From the NCBI GenBank assembly GCA_013388855.1, contig JACAEM010000008.1:86524-150523 (forward strand): 64,000 bases of DNA, given 5' to 3'. A program made the translations under genes and the position numbers. This document shows, one piece after another, positions 17,713 to 25,302 of the stretch (position 1 is the first letter of the stretch; each line of letters opens with the position of its first letter). The notes under the pieces were generated by a model. The model was given only the letters and a program-made list of their open reading frames with translations, searched no databases and was not told the origin of the DNA. Source of the DNA: Chloroflexota bacterium (GTDB taxonomy: Bacteria; Chloroflexota; Anaerolineae; Anaerolineales; Villigracilaceae).

Positions 17713-18702
17713 TTATGCCATCGTCAACGCCATGACCGCTTTCTGGGCGTGGAGGCGGTTCTCGGCTTCATCGAACACCACAGAGTTGGGACCATCCAAC
17801 ACCTTGCTGGTGACTTCGATATCGCGGTCGGCGGGAAGCGGGTGCATGTAGATGGCGTCGGGTTTGGCAACCTTGAGTTTGGCGTCGTCCATGATCCAGT
17901 TCTTGAAGGAATCCTGGAGTTTCTTGCCCTCTGCCTTGTCGTTGGTGGTCAACAGAGGACCCCATGATTTGGCGTAGATGACATCCGCGTCTCTACAGGC
18001 TTCGGTCATACCGTCTTTGTCCTCGATGATCTCAAAGGCGGTACCGGCGATCTCCGCTTGTTCCTTTGCCTGCTCCACGATATCGGGCATGAGTTGGAAG
18101 CCGGGCGGATAGGCAAGCGTCACGTCCATGCCAAAGCGGGGCATTTGCAAAATCAGGGATTGGGGAACAGAAATCGGCTTGAGATACGAAGCGGCGTATG
18201 CCCACGAAACGACGATTTTCTTCTTGCGCAAGTCGCGTCCCTTCTTCTCCATGATGGTCATGAGGTCGGCGAGGCATTGGAAGGGATGGTAAATGTCACA
18301 TTGCATGTTGAGGACTGGCGCGCGGCTGGATTTGGCGACATCGTTCAAATATTTGTTGCCGTCGCCAAAATCACAGTGGCGGATGGCGATTCCGTCAAAG
18401 TAGCGCCCGAAGATTTCGCCGATTTCGACGGGGGTGTCGCCATGCGCAATCTGGGTGGTGTTGCTGTCGATGAAGGCGGCATGACCGCCCAGCTGTGCCA
18501 TGCCCGCTTCGAACGATCCACGCGTGCGGGTCGATGAGAAGAAGAACAACATCGCCAGCACCTTGTCGCGCAGGTATGGATGCGGCTCGCCAAGGGCACG
18601 CTTGCGTTTCAAATCCCAGGCAACATCCAAAACGGTTTCGACTTCCTCTTTGGTGAAGTCCAAGTCGCCAATAAAGTCGCGACCGCGAAAATTGGTTTGC
18701 AT
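17713..18702 (-). CDS. ygeW: YgeW-type knotted carbamoyltransferase
   Basis: Member of the aspartate/ornithine carbamoyltransferase superfamily. The carbamoyl-phosphate motif is SSTRTRGSFE at about residues 56-65. The segments NMQCDIYHPFQCLADLMT, WAYAASYLKPISVPQSLI and RFGMDVTLAYPPGFQLMPDIV are close to E. coli YgeW (remembered sequence: LQCDIDHPTQSMADL, WAYSPSYGKPLSVPQG), and YMHPLPAD near the C-terminus is the usual HxLP motif. YgeW lacks ornithine- and aspartate-specific residues, and its natural substrate is a ureido compound from purine breakdown. At 329 aa it is about 65 residues shorter than E. coli YgeW. An AAAGGAG site precedes the ATG. With the kinase downstream it would release carbamoyl phosphate for ATP synthesis. 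Confidence 0.88.
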   Translation of the reverse strand: MQTNFRGRDFIGDLDFTKEEVETVLDVAWDLKRKRALGEPHPYLRDKVLAMLFFFSSTRTRGSFEAGMAQLGGHAAFIDSNTTQIAHGDTPVEIGEIFGRYFDGIAIRHCDFGDGNKYLNDVAKSSRAPVLNMQCDIYHPFQCLADLMTIMEKKGRDLRKKKIVVSWAYAASYLKPISVPQSLILQMPRFGMDVTLAYPPGFQLMPDIVEQAKEQAEIAGTAFEIIEDKDGMTEACRDADVIYAKSWGPLLTTNDKAEGKKLQDSFKNWIMDDAKLKVAKPDAIYMHPLPADRDIEVTSKVLDGPNSVVFDEAENRLHAQKAVMALTMA

Positions 18703-18739
18703 ACGAATACTCCTTTGTATGTATATTATTTTGTTTCAA

Positions 18740-18880
18740 ACGGTGGCCGAGTAGTCCGGGACGAATGCAAAGGACATATCGGGACCACATGCTTGCAATT
18801 GTTGATCTCAATACCTGCACTTGCGTGCCGGTACAAGTGTACGAACAAGAAGACACTCGTTCTACCCGACCACCTCTATT
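18740..18880. repeat. Degenerate dispersed repeats (GGTGGCCGAGTAG type), inverted pair
   Basis: The 253-bp gap 18703-18955 holds the ygeW ribosome site and a diverged repeat: GGTGGCCGAGTAG...GGGACCAC, then the reverse-oriented GTTGATCTCAATACC...CTACCCGACCACC. A better preserved copy lies at 20405-20535. No gene is seen here. Confidence 0.6.
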
Positions 18881-18955
18881 ATATTGACACTCTCAAAATT
18901 TCCCGCCGGATTTCGATCGTTTTCATAATCAGCAGTCAGGTCGCTGCGAGGGCGG

Positions 18956-19249
18956 CTAATCCCTGCCGTGCTGGTCCGGGACTTTGGAAACATCCTCGGT
19001 CAGGGCGTCCAAGATTTGGTGGAGGTCACGAGCCGCTTCCGTCAGCCATTTCACCGTATTTCGGAATTCTTCGGCGCTCACCTCTCCAGACAGGCAATCG
19101 CAAATATCATCGCTGGCTGTCTGCAACAGATGCGCGGATGACTCGACAGTGACAATGGGTCGCAGCAACTCGCGGCGCAGGACAATCAATTTCTGCTCTG
19201 CGCTCGCTGCGCCGTAGCGTTTGCGTAGGTCGTCGAAGATGGTTGTCAT
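18956..19249 (-). CDS. Small protein with histidine-kinase dimerisation-like helix
   Basis: 97 aa, soluble, almost all helical. The stretch VLRRELLRPIVTVESSAHLL resembles the H-box helix of sensor kinases (HELRTPL type), but the phospho-accepting His position is Arg, and no ATP-binding domain follows. It sits between the two carbamoyltransferase genes in the same direction, with ATG preceded by AAAGGAGACACC. The coding call rests on the ribosome site, length and codon pattern. It could be a small regulator or a remnant of a kinase; function unknown. Confidence 0.5.
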   Translation of the reverse strand: MTTIFDDLRKRYGAASAEQKLIVLRRELLRPIVTVESSAHLLQTASDDICDCLSGEVSAEEFRNTVKWLTEAARDLHQILDALTEDVSKVPDQHGRD

Positions 19250-19260
19250 GGTGTCTCCTT

Positions 19261-19315
19261 TCCCTCATCCCTTGCGCCTCTCCCACTAGGAGAGAGGTTG
19301 GGGTGAGGGGAAAAC
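19261..19315. repeat. Palindromic repeat (family A), intergenic copy
   Basis: CCCTCATCCC...GCGCCTCTCCC-ACTA-GGAGAGAGGTTGGGGTGAGGGG. Same architecture as the copy inside the XDH gene. It fills the whole gap between the ATCase-like gene and the small protein gene. Confidence 0.88.
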
Positions 19316-19319
19316 TACT

Positions 19320-20273
19320 CTATTCCATTGCGCCGAGAACCAGCGCCAGCAAGGCCATGCGCATGACCACACCGTTGAAGGCTTCCTGCCAGTAGCGCGA
19401 CCATTTGGTGATGTCCACGTCGGTGGGGATCTCGTCCATACGCGGCAGTGAATGCAGCAGAATGGCGTCGGATTTGGCTTTGGTCTCCAGCAATTCGCGC
19501 GTGATCTTGTAGTTGGCGGGCGTCAGGTTGAGTTCGCCCGTGCGTTCATCGCGAGACTTGGTGTAATCGGGCTGTACCACTGGCTCGACCAGGATCACGT
19601 CCGCTTCGGCGATGGCTTTCTCGACATGATCTTCCTCTTTGAAATTCACGCTGTACTGTTTCAACTCCTTTTTGAAGTCTTCAGTCAGCCCCATATCGGG
19701 CGGAGCCACAAACGTGAGTGGGCAATCGAACTGACTCAGGGCATAACCGAGGGAATGCATCGTTCGCATGCGCATATCGCCGACCGCCAGCCACTTCAAT
19801 CCATCGATGCGACCCTTCTCGCGCAACACGGTATAGAGATCGGTGAGGATTTGCGTGGGGTGTTCGCCCCAGCCGTCACCGCCGTTGATAATAGGCACGC
19901 TCGCCCATTTGGCGGCCTCGTGCGGTGCGCCCTGCTGGAAATGGCGCATCACGATCACGTCACCATAAAACTCCAGCATCTTCACAGTATCCTTGATGGA
20001 CTCCTGATAGAAGTCACCGGCACGAGTCATCTTGGCATCAGAAAATCCCGTCACGTGACCGCCGAGGCGGTGCATGGCAGATTCATGAGCCAGACGAGTG
20101 CGCGTCGAAGGCTGATAAAAGGCAGTCACCAAGGTCTTCTCTTTGAGCATGTCCACGTTCTTGCGCGCCCGCGCGATGGGTTCCATCTTCGCGGCAACGT
20201 CAAAGACGTGGAAAAACTCATTTCGCTCGAACTCCTTGAGCGAGAGAATGTCACGACCAGCGAAACTACGCAT
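19320..20273 (-). CDS. Aspartate carbamoyltransferase-like enzyme
   Basis: Catalytic-chain fold of the carbamoyltransferase family, 317 aa. It has PSTRTRLAHESAMHRLGG (carbamoyl-phosphate loop, residues about 55-72), NGGDGWGEHPTQILTDLYTV (ATCase-type GDGxxEHPTQxLxD) and LLHSLPRMDEIPTDVD (ATCase HPLPR variant with Ser for the Pro). The motifs place it nearer PyrB than OTC. No regulatory chain or other pyrimidine gene is nearby; its neighbours are purine/ureide genes, so it may work in carbamoyl transfer in catabolism rather than in UMP synthesis. An AGGAGG site precedes the ATG. A biosynthetic PyrB role cannot be excluded. Confidence 0.85.
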   Translation of the reverse strand: MRSFAGRDILSLKEFERNEFFHVFDVAAKMEPIARARKNVDMLKEKTLVTAFYQPSTRTRLAHESAMHRLGGHVTGFSDAKMTRAGDFYQESIKDTVKMLEFYGDVIVMRHFQQGAPHEAAKWASVPIINGGDGWGEHPTQILTDLYTVLREKGRIDGLKWLAVGDMRMRTMHSLGYALSQFDCPLTFVAPPDMGLTEDFKKELKQYSVNFKEEDHVEKAIAEADVILVEPVVQPDYTKSRDERTGELNLTPANYKITRELLETKAKSDAILLHSLPRMDEIPTDVDITKWSRYWQEAFNGVVMRMALLALVLGAME

Positions 20274-20404
20274 ACGAACCTCCTATTCAGTTGTGAAAAG
20301 ATTTAGGACAGGACAAATTCTCCTTTGCTTCCATGAATCCTTCTTTGGCGGTTCAGACTCAGCCGGTAATGGATTCGGTTTCTAAAGCTTTCTCTCAGTT
20401 TATC

Positions 20405-20535
20405 GGTGGTCGAGTAGCCGAAGGCGTACCGAGACCACCTGTTACAAGATACATCTTGTTAATTATTGGTCTCGATACGGGCGCTACGCTTCGACTACGC
20501 TACCGCTCAGCGCGAGCGCCCTACTCGACCAACGG
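20405..20535. repeat. Dispersed inverted repeat, GGTGGTCGAGTAG / CTACTCGACCA
   Basis: In the 263-bp gap between the YgeY-like and ATCase-like genes. The left part reads GGTGGTCGAGTAG...TACCGAGACCACC, the right part GGTCTCGATACGG...CTACTCGACCA. Each half is itself partly palindromic and the two are inverted copies. The right copy ends against the stop of the M20 gene. No gene here. Confidence 0.75.
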
Positions 20536-20536
20536 A

Positions 20537-21745
20537 CTACTTCACCTTCTCGTTCAACACCTTCGGGAACAGAGCATAGAACTCTGTCGCAGCGACAACT
20601 TCGTCGAGCGGGACCTGGTCATTCACAGTATGAGCCCAAATCTCATCGCCGGGACCAAAGCCGATGGAGGGAATCCCCGCCTTGCCAGCCCAGTATGTCC
20701 CGTTCGTGGAGAAGCTCCACTTGCCGGTGGGACGCGTCTCATTCCACAATTGCCGAATCGTTTCCTGTCCGGCTTGCACGATGGGGTGTTTCTCTTCCAA
20801 CGCCCAGGCGGGATAATATTTATCAACCGGGAAAACAAAGCCGGTATAGGACGGCTCATCGTAGAAAAGCTCCTCCACTTTGATCTGGTCACGCAGGAAA
20901 CCGGGGATCAAATCTTTGACCTGTTGTACCGCCTGTTCCTTTGTTTCACCGAACGTCAGGCGGCGGTCAATGAAGATGGTAAAACCATCCGGCACGGCGT
21001 TGATGGATGCGGTGCTGATGCGCGTGTCGGTCACCATGATCGTGCCCTTGCCGAGGAACGGGTCAGTATGCAGGTGCGCATCCAGATCGCGGATACCCGA
21101 GATCACGTTGAGCATCTTGTACAGTGCGCTGTCACCCAAGTGATGCGAGGCGGCATGCGCCGATTTCCCGGTGGAAGTCACTTTCAATTCCACGCGACCT
21201 TTATGTCCGCGATAGACCTGCATTCGGGTCGGCTCGCCGATGACCACAAAATCGGGTCTGACCTTCGGGTCTACTTCCACGAAAGTGTTGGGGGCGATGC
21301 CATCACACCACTCTTCCATATTGCCGAAATACCAGGCTGTCGTATCTTCGAGCAGACCAAGCTCTTTGGCAAACGACAAGCCATATACCATGCCCGGCGT
21401 GGAGGCTTTCTCGTCCGACGCGCCACGCGCATACAGGATTCCATTCTCGACCTTGCCCTTGAACGGATCCCACTGCCAGGAGGCGGGATCGCCAATGCCT
21501 ACGGTGTCGATGTGCGAATCGTAGACGATGACGCGTTTACCTGAGCCGATGCGACCCATGATATTACCCATCTTGTCAAAGCGGACTTCCTCGAAGCCCA
21601 GCTTCGTCATCTCGGCGCCAATGCGTTCCCCGACTTCCTTCAACTGTCCATCCATACTGGGGATGGCACAGATCTCGCGCATAAAGGTTATGATATTATC
21701 TCGATTTTCTTCCACCCTTTTCTTTATTTCTTTCACTTCCGTCAT
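20537..21745 (-). CDS. ygeY: M20 peptidase-family hydrolase, YgeY type
   Basis: Zinc-dependent amidohydrolase/deacylase fold, 402 aa. Metal ligands are visible in VYDSHIDTVG (His78, Asp80), GASDEKAS (Asp of the bridging ligand) and NMEEWCDG (the Glu pair); a dimerisation domain with GKSAHAASH follows and the last metal His is in IWAHTVNDQV. The sequence style (WQWDPFKGKVENGILYARGASDEK) matches YgeY, long annotated with selenium metabolism but part of the purine catabolic gene set. Start: an ATG at 21745 with GAGG eight bases ahead is preferred to the GTG three codons upstream. It likely hydrolyses a ureido or amide intermediate; the exact substrate is not known from sequence. Confidence 0.9.
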   Translation of the reverse strand: MTEVKEIKKRVEENRDNIITFMREICAIPSMDGQLKEVGERIGAEMTKLGFEEVRFDKMGNIMGRIGSGKRVIVYDSHIDTVGIGDPASWQWDPFKGKVENGILYARGASDEKASTPGMVYGLSFAKELGLLEDTTAWYFGNMEEWCDGIAPNTFVEVDPKVRPDFVVIGEPTRMQVYRGHKGRVELKVTSTGKSAHAASHHLGDSALYKMLNVISGIRDLDAHLHTDPFLGKGTIMVTDTRISTASINAVPDGFTIFIDRRLTFGETKEQAVQQVKDLIPGFLRDQIKVEELFYDEPSYTGFVFPVDKYYPAWALEEKHPIVQAGQETIRQLWNETRPTGKWSFSTNGTYWAGKAGIPSIGFGPGDEIWAHTVNDQVPLDEVVAATEFYALFPKVLNEKVK

Positions 21746-21821
21746 TTCATACACCTCATAAGTTTGAATATTTGCAGGTTTACAAATTCACCCTGCAATT
21801 CGAAAACTTGTAAACCTGAAA

Positions 21822-22541
21822 CTAACTGTTTCCAATCCGTCTCACCACATGGAAATTGAAATAGCCCGGAATAAAGTAACTCACCGTGTAATCCACGATA
21901 CGCCCGTCTTCGGTGTAGAGTTGCGAAATAAACTGCAACAATACATCGCCTCGTTGGATCTCAAGCGCCTTGGCGACCTCGGCAGTGGCATTGGTGGCGC
22001 TGATGGCTGCGCGGGAAACGGTCAGTTTGTCGCCGCGATGCAGCAGAAAGTCCAGGATAGAACCGGTGAACCCATCCGGCAGATCGGCAGGTGAGATGAC
22101 ATCGAAGGGCAGGGTGTCGATCAAATAGGCGACCGGGCGGCTGTCGGCGCGGATCACGCGTCGGACGCGCGTGAGGCGTGTTCCATCCGGCACCCCCAGT
22201 CCCGCGGACACATCCTTTGCGGACTCCACCTGGTCGGCATGCAGATCGCTGACCGTAGTCTGCAAATTCATGCGGCGCGCCATGGTATCGACGCTTTCCA
22301 ACACTTCCAGCCCCGCGTCGATGACGGGAACCTTGCCCACCACATACGTGCCCGAACCCTGCCGGCGGCGGATCAGCCCCTGTGTTTCGAAAGTCCGCAT
22401 CGCCTCGCGCAGCGTGGCGCGCGAAACACCCATTTGCTTCGCCAGGTCGGGTTCCGAGATCAAGCGCTGACCTGCGGGAGTGCGCGCGATCAACTCAGCA
22501 AGATCAGCCTGCAAACGTTGAAACGGAAAATTAGCCATCAT
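21822..22541 (-). CDS. GntR-family transcriptional regulator, HutC subfamily
   Basis: 239 aa. The winged-helix DNA-binding domain covers residues 1-70 (ISEPDLAKQMGVSRATLREAMRTFETQGLIRRRQGSGTYV), and the rest is a UTRA effector domain (LTRVRRVIRADSRPVAYLIDTLPFD; YTEDGRIVDYTVSYFIPGYFNFHVV). UTRA proteins bind small ligands such as sugars, amino acids or imidazole compounds. Its start overlaps the adenine deaminase stop by 4 bp (ATGA), so it is made with that enzyme, and it is followed by the ygeY-like gene. It is the only transcription factor in the purine block and so the natural candidate for its control. Met at 22538 is an alternative start. Confidence 0.9.
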   Translation of the reverse strand: MMANFPFQRLQADLAELIARTPAGQRLISEPDLAKQMGVSRATLREAMRTFETQGLIRRRQGSGTYVVGKVPVIDAGLEVLESVDTMARRMNLQTTVSDLHADQVESAKDVSAGLGVPDGTRLTRVRRVIRADSRPVAYLIDTLPFDVISPADLPDGFTGSILDFLLHRGDKLTVSRAAISATNATAEVAKALEIQRGDVLLQFISQLYTEDGRIVDYTVSYFIPGYFNFHVVRRIGNS

Positions 22542-24328
22542 CCCTCCAAAACTGGAACAAACTTGAACTGGGTCACATCCACGAGACCCTTGTCTGAAAT
22601 TCGCAACTCGGGGATCACCACGAGCGCGAGCAATGACAATTGCATATTCGGGTTATTCAACGTGCATCCGCACGACTTGAACCCTTTCAGGATCGTCCCC
22701 GCCTTCCTTGCCACAACATCCGCTCTTTCATTGGACATAAGACCGGCGATCTTCAACTCGACCTGACCGATGACTTTTCCGTTCCTGACGACCACCTGCC
22801 CCCCTCCGCTTCGCGCCAAGGCGTTGCCTGCCACCGCCATGGATTCTTCATCCGTGCCGACGACGATCATGTGATGCGAGTCATGTGCAACCGTGGAGGC
22901 GACGGCGCATTTGGCGGTGAAACCAAACCCACTTACCAGGCCGACCATGATGCCGTTCATCCCATCGTGACGTTTGATCAACGCAATCTTGGCAATGTCG
23001 CGCGCAATATCCGGTTTGATCTCGCTGTCTACAGGTTGAACATCGAATGTCAAATGCCGGGTGGGCGCCTGATTTTCGATCACTCCGATGACATTTGCCT
23101 TTAACACACCATTCGCCTTCTTCGGCGTCCGCAAGATGAAATCGGAGGCGGTCAACTTCTTTTTCAAATGGACGGAGTTTGTCACCCACGCAGGATAGGT
23201 GAATTTCGGCAGGCTCACTTTCCACTCGCCCTTTTCAGCAATGACCTGTCCTTTTGCGATGACCATCTCAGCTTTGAAATTCCTCAAGTCCTTCACCAAC
23301 ACCACATCTGCCCAGCGACCGGGGGCGATCATGCCCATCTCGCGGCTCAAGCCAAAATGCTCGGCAGTGTTAATTGTCATCATCTGAATGGCTGTGATTG
23401 GATCGAGTCCCTGTTCGACGGCGTGGCGCAGGACACGGTCCATATGACCATCGTGGGAAAGCGTCTGGGCATGGGAGTCGTCCGTTACAAGGATGAAACG
23501 GCGCGAATCCATGCCGAGGTGCGTGATCGCGCCCACCTGCGAAGCAACGTCCAGCCACGAGGAACCGTACCGCAACATGGCTTTCATGCCCTGACGCACA
23601 CGTTCCACCGCGTCTTCGAGATGAGTACCTTCGTGATCGTCTTCCGCGCCGCCCGCGACATAGCCATGGAAGGGAAGTCCGAGATCGGGCGAGGCGTAAT
23701 GCCCACCGATGGTCTTGCCGTGCGCGTGCGTGATGGACATTTCCTCCAGCATGTTCTGATCACCCATGAACACACCGGGAAAGTTCATCATCTCGCCGAG
23801 ACCAATAATACCTTTCCATTTCATCGCCTGCGCCACTTCCTTCGGACCGATATGCGCGCCGGGACTCTCGAACCCCGGAGCGGACGGCACGCACGAGGGC
23901 ATCTGCACCCACACATGGATGGGTTGCTGTTGCGCTTCGTCCACCATCAACTTGACGCCCTTCAAGCCAAAGATGTTGGCGATCTCATGCGGGTCGATGA
24001 ACATGCCGGTTGTGCCGCGCACCGCCACCGCCCGGACGAATTCCGTGACCGTGACCATGCCCGACTCGACATGCATATGCCCATCGAGCAAACCAGGGAC
24101 AAGATAACGTCCCTTTGCATCGATGACCTTCGTCTTTTTTCCGATGGTGTGACTCGCATCCTCCCCAACGTAGGCGATATGCCCATCCCTGACGGCGATA
24201 TCGGTGCCGGGGATGATCTCACCCGATTGGACGCTGACCCACTGTCCATTGCGGATGACCAGGTCAGCGGGGGCGCGTCCCATGGCAGTATCGACAAGTG
24301 CGCGGGTTAATTTCAGGGATGAAGGCAT
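22538..24328 (-). CDS. ade: Adenine deaminase
   Basis: Converts adenine to hypoxanthine plus ammonia, feeding the xanthine dehydrogenase. The 596-aa chain is of the Ade/AdeC amidohydrolase type: metal motif DGHMHVESGMV, DPHEIANIFG, the GGHYASPDLG and DDSHAQTLSHDGHMDRVLRHAVE segments, and a C-terminal domain with STVAHDSHHMIVVGTDEESM and GCTLNNPNMQLSLLALVVIPELRISDKGLVD. The open frame runs back to 24700, but MPSSLKL at 24328 has GGAG six bases ahead and fits the family N-terminus. It ends overlapping the GntR start. Confidence 0.95.
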   Translation of the reverse strand: MPSSLKLTRALVDTAMGRAPADLVIRNGQWVSVQSGEIIPGTDIAVRDGHIAYVGEDASHTIGKKTKVIDAKGRYLVPGLLDGHMHVESGMVTVTEFVRAVAVRGTTGMFIDPHEIANIFGLKGVKLMVDEAQQQPIHVWVQMPSCVPSAPGFESPGAHIGPKEVAQAMKWKGIIGLGEMMNFPGVFMGDQNMLEEMSITHAHGKTIGGHYASPDLGLPFHGYVAGGAEDDHEGTHLEDAVERVRQGMKAMLRYGSSWLDVASQVGAITHLGMDSRRFILVTDDSHAQTLSHDGHMDRVLRHAVEQGLDPITAIQMMTINTAEHFGLSREMGMIAPGRWADVVLVKDLRNFKAEMVIAKGQVIAEKGEWKVSLPKFTYPAWVTNSVHLKKKLTASDFILRTPKKANGVLKANVIGVIENQAPTRHLTFDVQPVDSEIKPDIARDIAKIALIKRHDGMNGIMVGLVSGFGFTAKCAVASTVAHDSHHMIVVGTDEESMAVAGNALARSGGGQVVVRNGKVIGQVELKIAGLMSNERADVVARKAGTILKGFKSCGCTLNNPNMQLSLLALVVIPELRISDKGLVDVTQFKFVPVLEG

Positions 24329-24348
24329 TCTGTCTCCATTATCAATAG

Positions 24349-24669
24349 CTACGATCGAATTTGATAAAACAATACGACAACTACGACCCATAGGCTGGCA
24401 AAAAACGCAGGAAACAACAACAGCCAGGCCCAGGATTTTTTCTTCGCACGTACGGCTACCGCAGAACCGATCTGAAACAACGGTAGCAGAATGGGCAGGC
24501 GGTAAAGACCCGGCGAACCAGACAGATAATATGAGAACGGTATGAACAGGACCGCACCGATAAGCACCAGCCAGAACTTCTCTTTGAGAATACCGACAAC
24601 CGAGAGCAAAAGCGACACAAGCACAGCCGGGAAGCCAAACAGAAGAACAACGAAAACCTGGGCCATCAT
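24349..24669 (-). CDS. Small hydrophobic membrane protein
   Basis: 106 aa with three or four hydrophobic segments: an N-terminal MAQVFVVLLFGFPAVLVSLLLSVVGIL, then WLVLIGAVLFIPFSYYLSG, YRLPILLPLFQIGSAVAV, and a C-terminal SWAWLLLFPAFFASLWVVVVVLFY. Two Met codons in a row (24669, 24666) follow a GGAGG site by five to eight bases. Family not recognised. It sits between a nucleotide kinase-like gene and adenine deaminase in the same direction, with gaps of 11 and 20 bp, so it is in the same message. Confidence 0.7.
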   Translation of the reverse strand: MMAQVFVVLLFGFPAVLVSLLLSVVGILKEKFWLVLIGAVLFIPFSYYLSGSPGLYRLPILLPLFQIGSAVAVRAKKKSWAWLLLFPAFFASLWVVVVVLFYQIRS

Positions 24670-24680
24670 ATCGCCTCCGC

Positions 24681-25241
24681 TCAATGGTACCTCCCAGCAA
24701 TTAATGGAATAGCCTTAAGAGGCTGGATGTCCATGTTGTCGTTCAAAACAAATTCCAGAACCCGCTCATAATTCTGATCAACAGTATGAAGCGAGTCAAT
24801 GAACAGGGCGGTCCCCGGCTCCCATTCACGGAAGCGCTGTCGCTGGTGCTGAATGCGCTCCCAAGTGGCGATCTCAGGGTGTTTCAACTCATTGAAATGG
24901 CTGGTCACTCTTTCCTTCCAAACATTCTCATCGGAAAGAAAAACGTAGATCGGCAAAAAGCCGACATTATGCTTGCGGGCCAGTTCCTGGGCATGGTGAC
25001 GGTCCATGTTCATAAAGACCGACTCGGCAATAACGCTGAGTCCCAGTTCCAGTTGGGTGTTGACCACATCGAGCAGGACCGCGACTCTCGAATCCCAGAA
25101 CGGAATACCGGCATTTTCCGGCACATCACCGATGACATCATCGATGCAAATGAACGGAAAGCGTAATTCACGCGCCAGCCGCTTCGCTAAAGTTGTTTTG
25201 CCTACACCCGGTAAACCTGAAAAAATGATCAGCTTGTTCAT
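24681..25241 (-). CDS. P-loop kinase-like ATPase (AAA_33 type)
   Basis: 186 aa with Walker A GLPGVGKTTLAKRLA at the extreme N-terminus and an acidic motif FICIDDVIGDV about 20 residues on, like small nucleoside/metabolite kinases and zeta-toxin-like proteins. A lid-like Arg-rich region (ERIQHQRQRFREWEPG) follows. The start MNKLIIF is used since the longer frame runs through a repeat. Substrate unknown. Its position in the purine block suggests a nucleoside or cofactor kinase, but this is only context. Confidence 0.75.
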   Translation of the reverse strand: MNKLIIFSGLPGVGKTTLAKRLARELRFPFICIDDVIGDVPENAGIPFWDSRVAVLLDVVNTQLELGLSVIAESVFMNMDRHHAQELARKHNVGFLPIYVFLSDENVWKERVTSHFNELKHPEIATWERIQHQRQRFREWEPGTALFIDSLHTVDQNYERVLEFVLNDNMDIQPLKAIPLIAGRYH

Positions 25242-25302
25242 CAAGTTCAAAAGTTTGAGGTTGGAAGGTTCAGAGGTTTGGGCGTTCAAACGTTCCAACT
25301 TG
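25242..25302. repeat. GTTCAAACGTTCCAAC-type tandem repeat (family B), intergenic
   Basis: The gap between the kinase-like start and the amidohydrolase stop consists of TTCAAAAGTTTGAGG, TTGGAAGGTTCAGAGG, TTTGGGCG and TTCAAACGTTCCAAC. The same word family occurs in frame in crtI, the photolyase and the alpha/beta hydrolase. Confidence 0.8.

Noticed and set aside
17588..20535. Possible insertion-sequence ends at the inverted repeats in this area
   Set aside because: No transposase or target-site duplication is found between them; they look like dispersed non-autonomous repeats.
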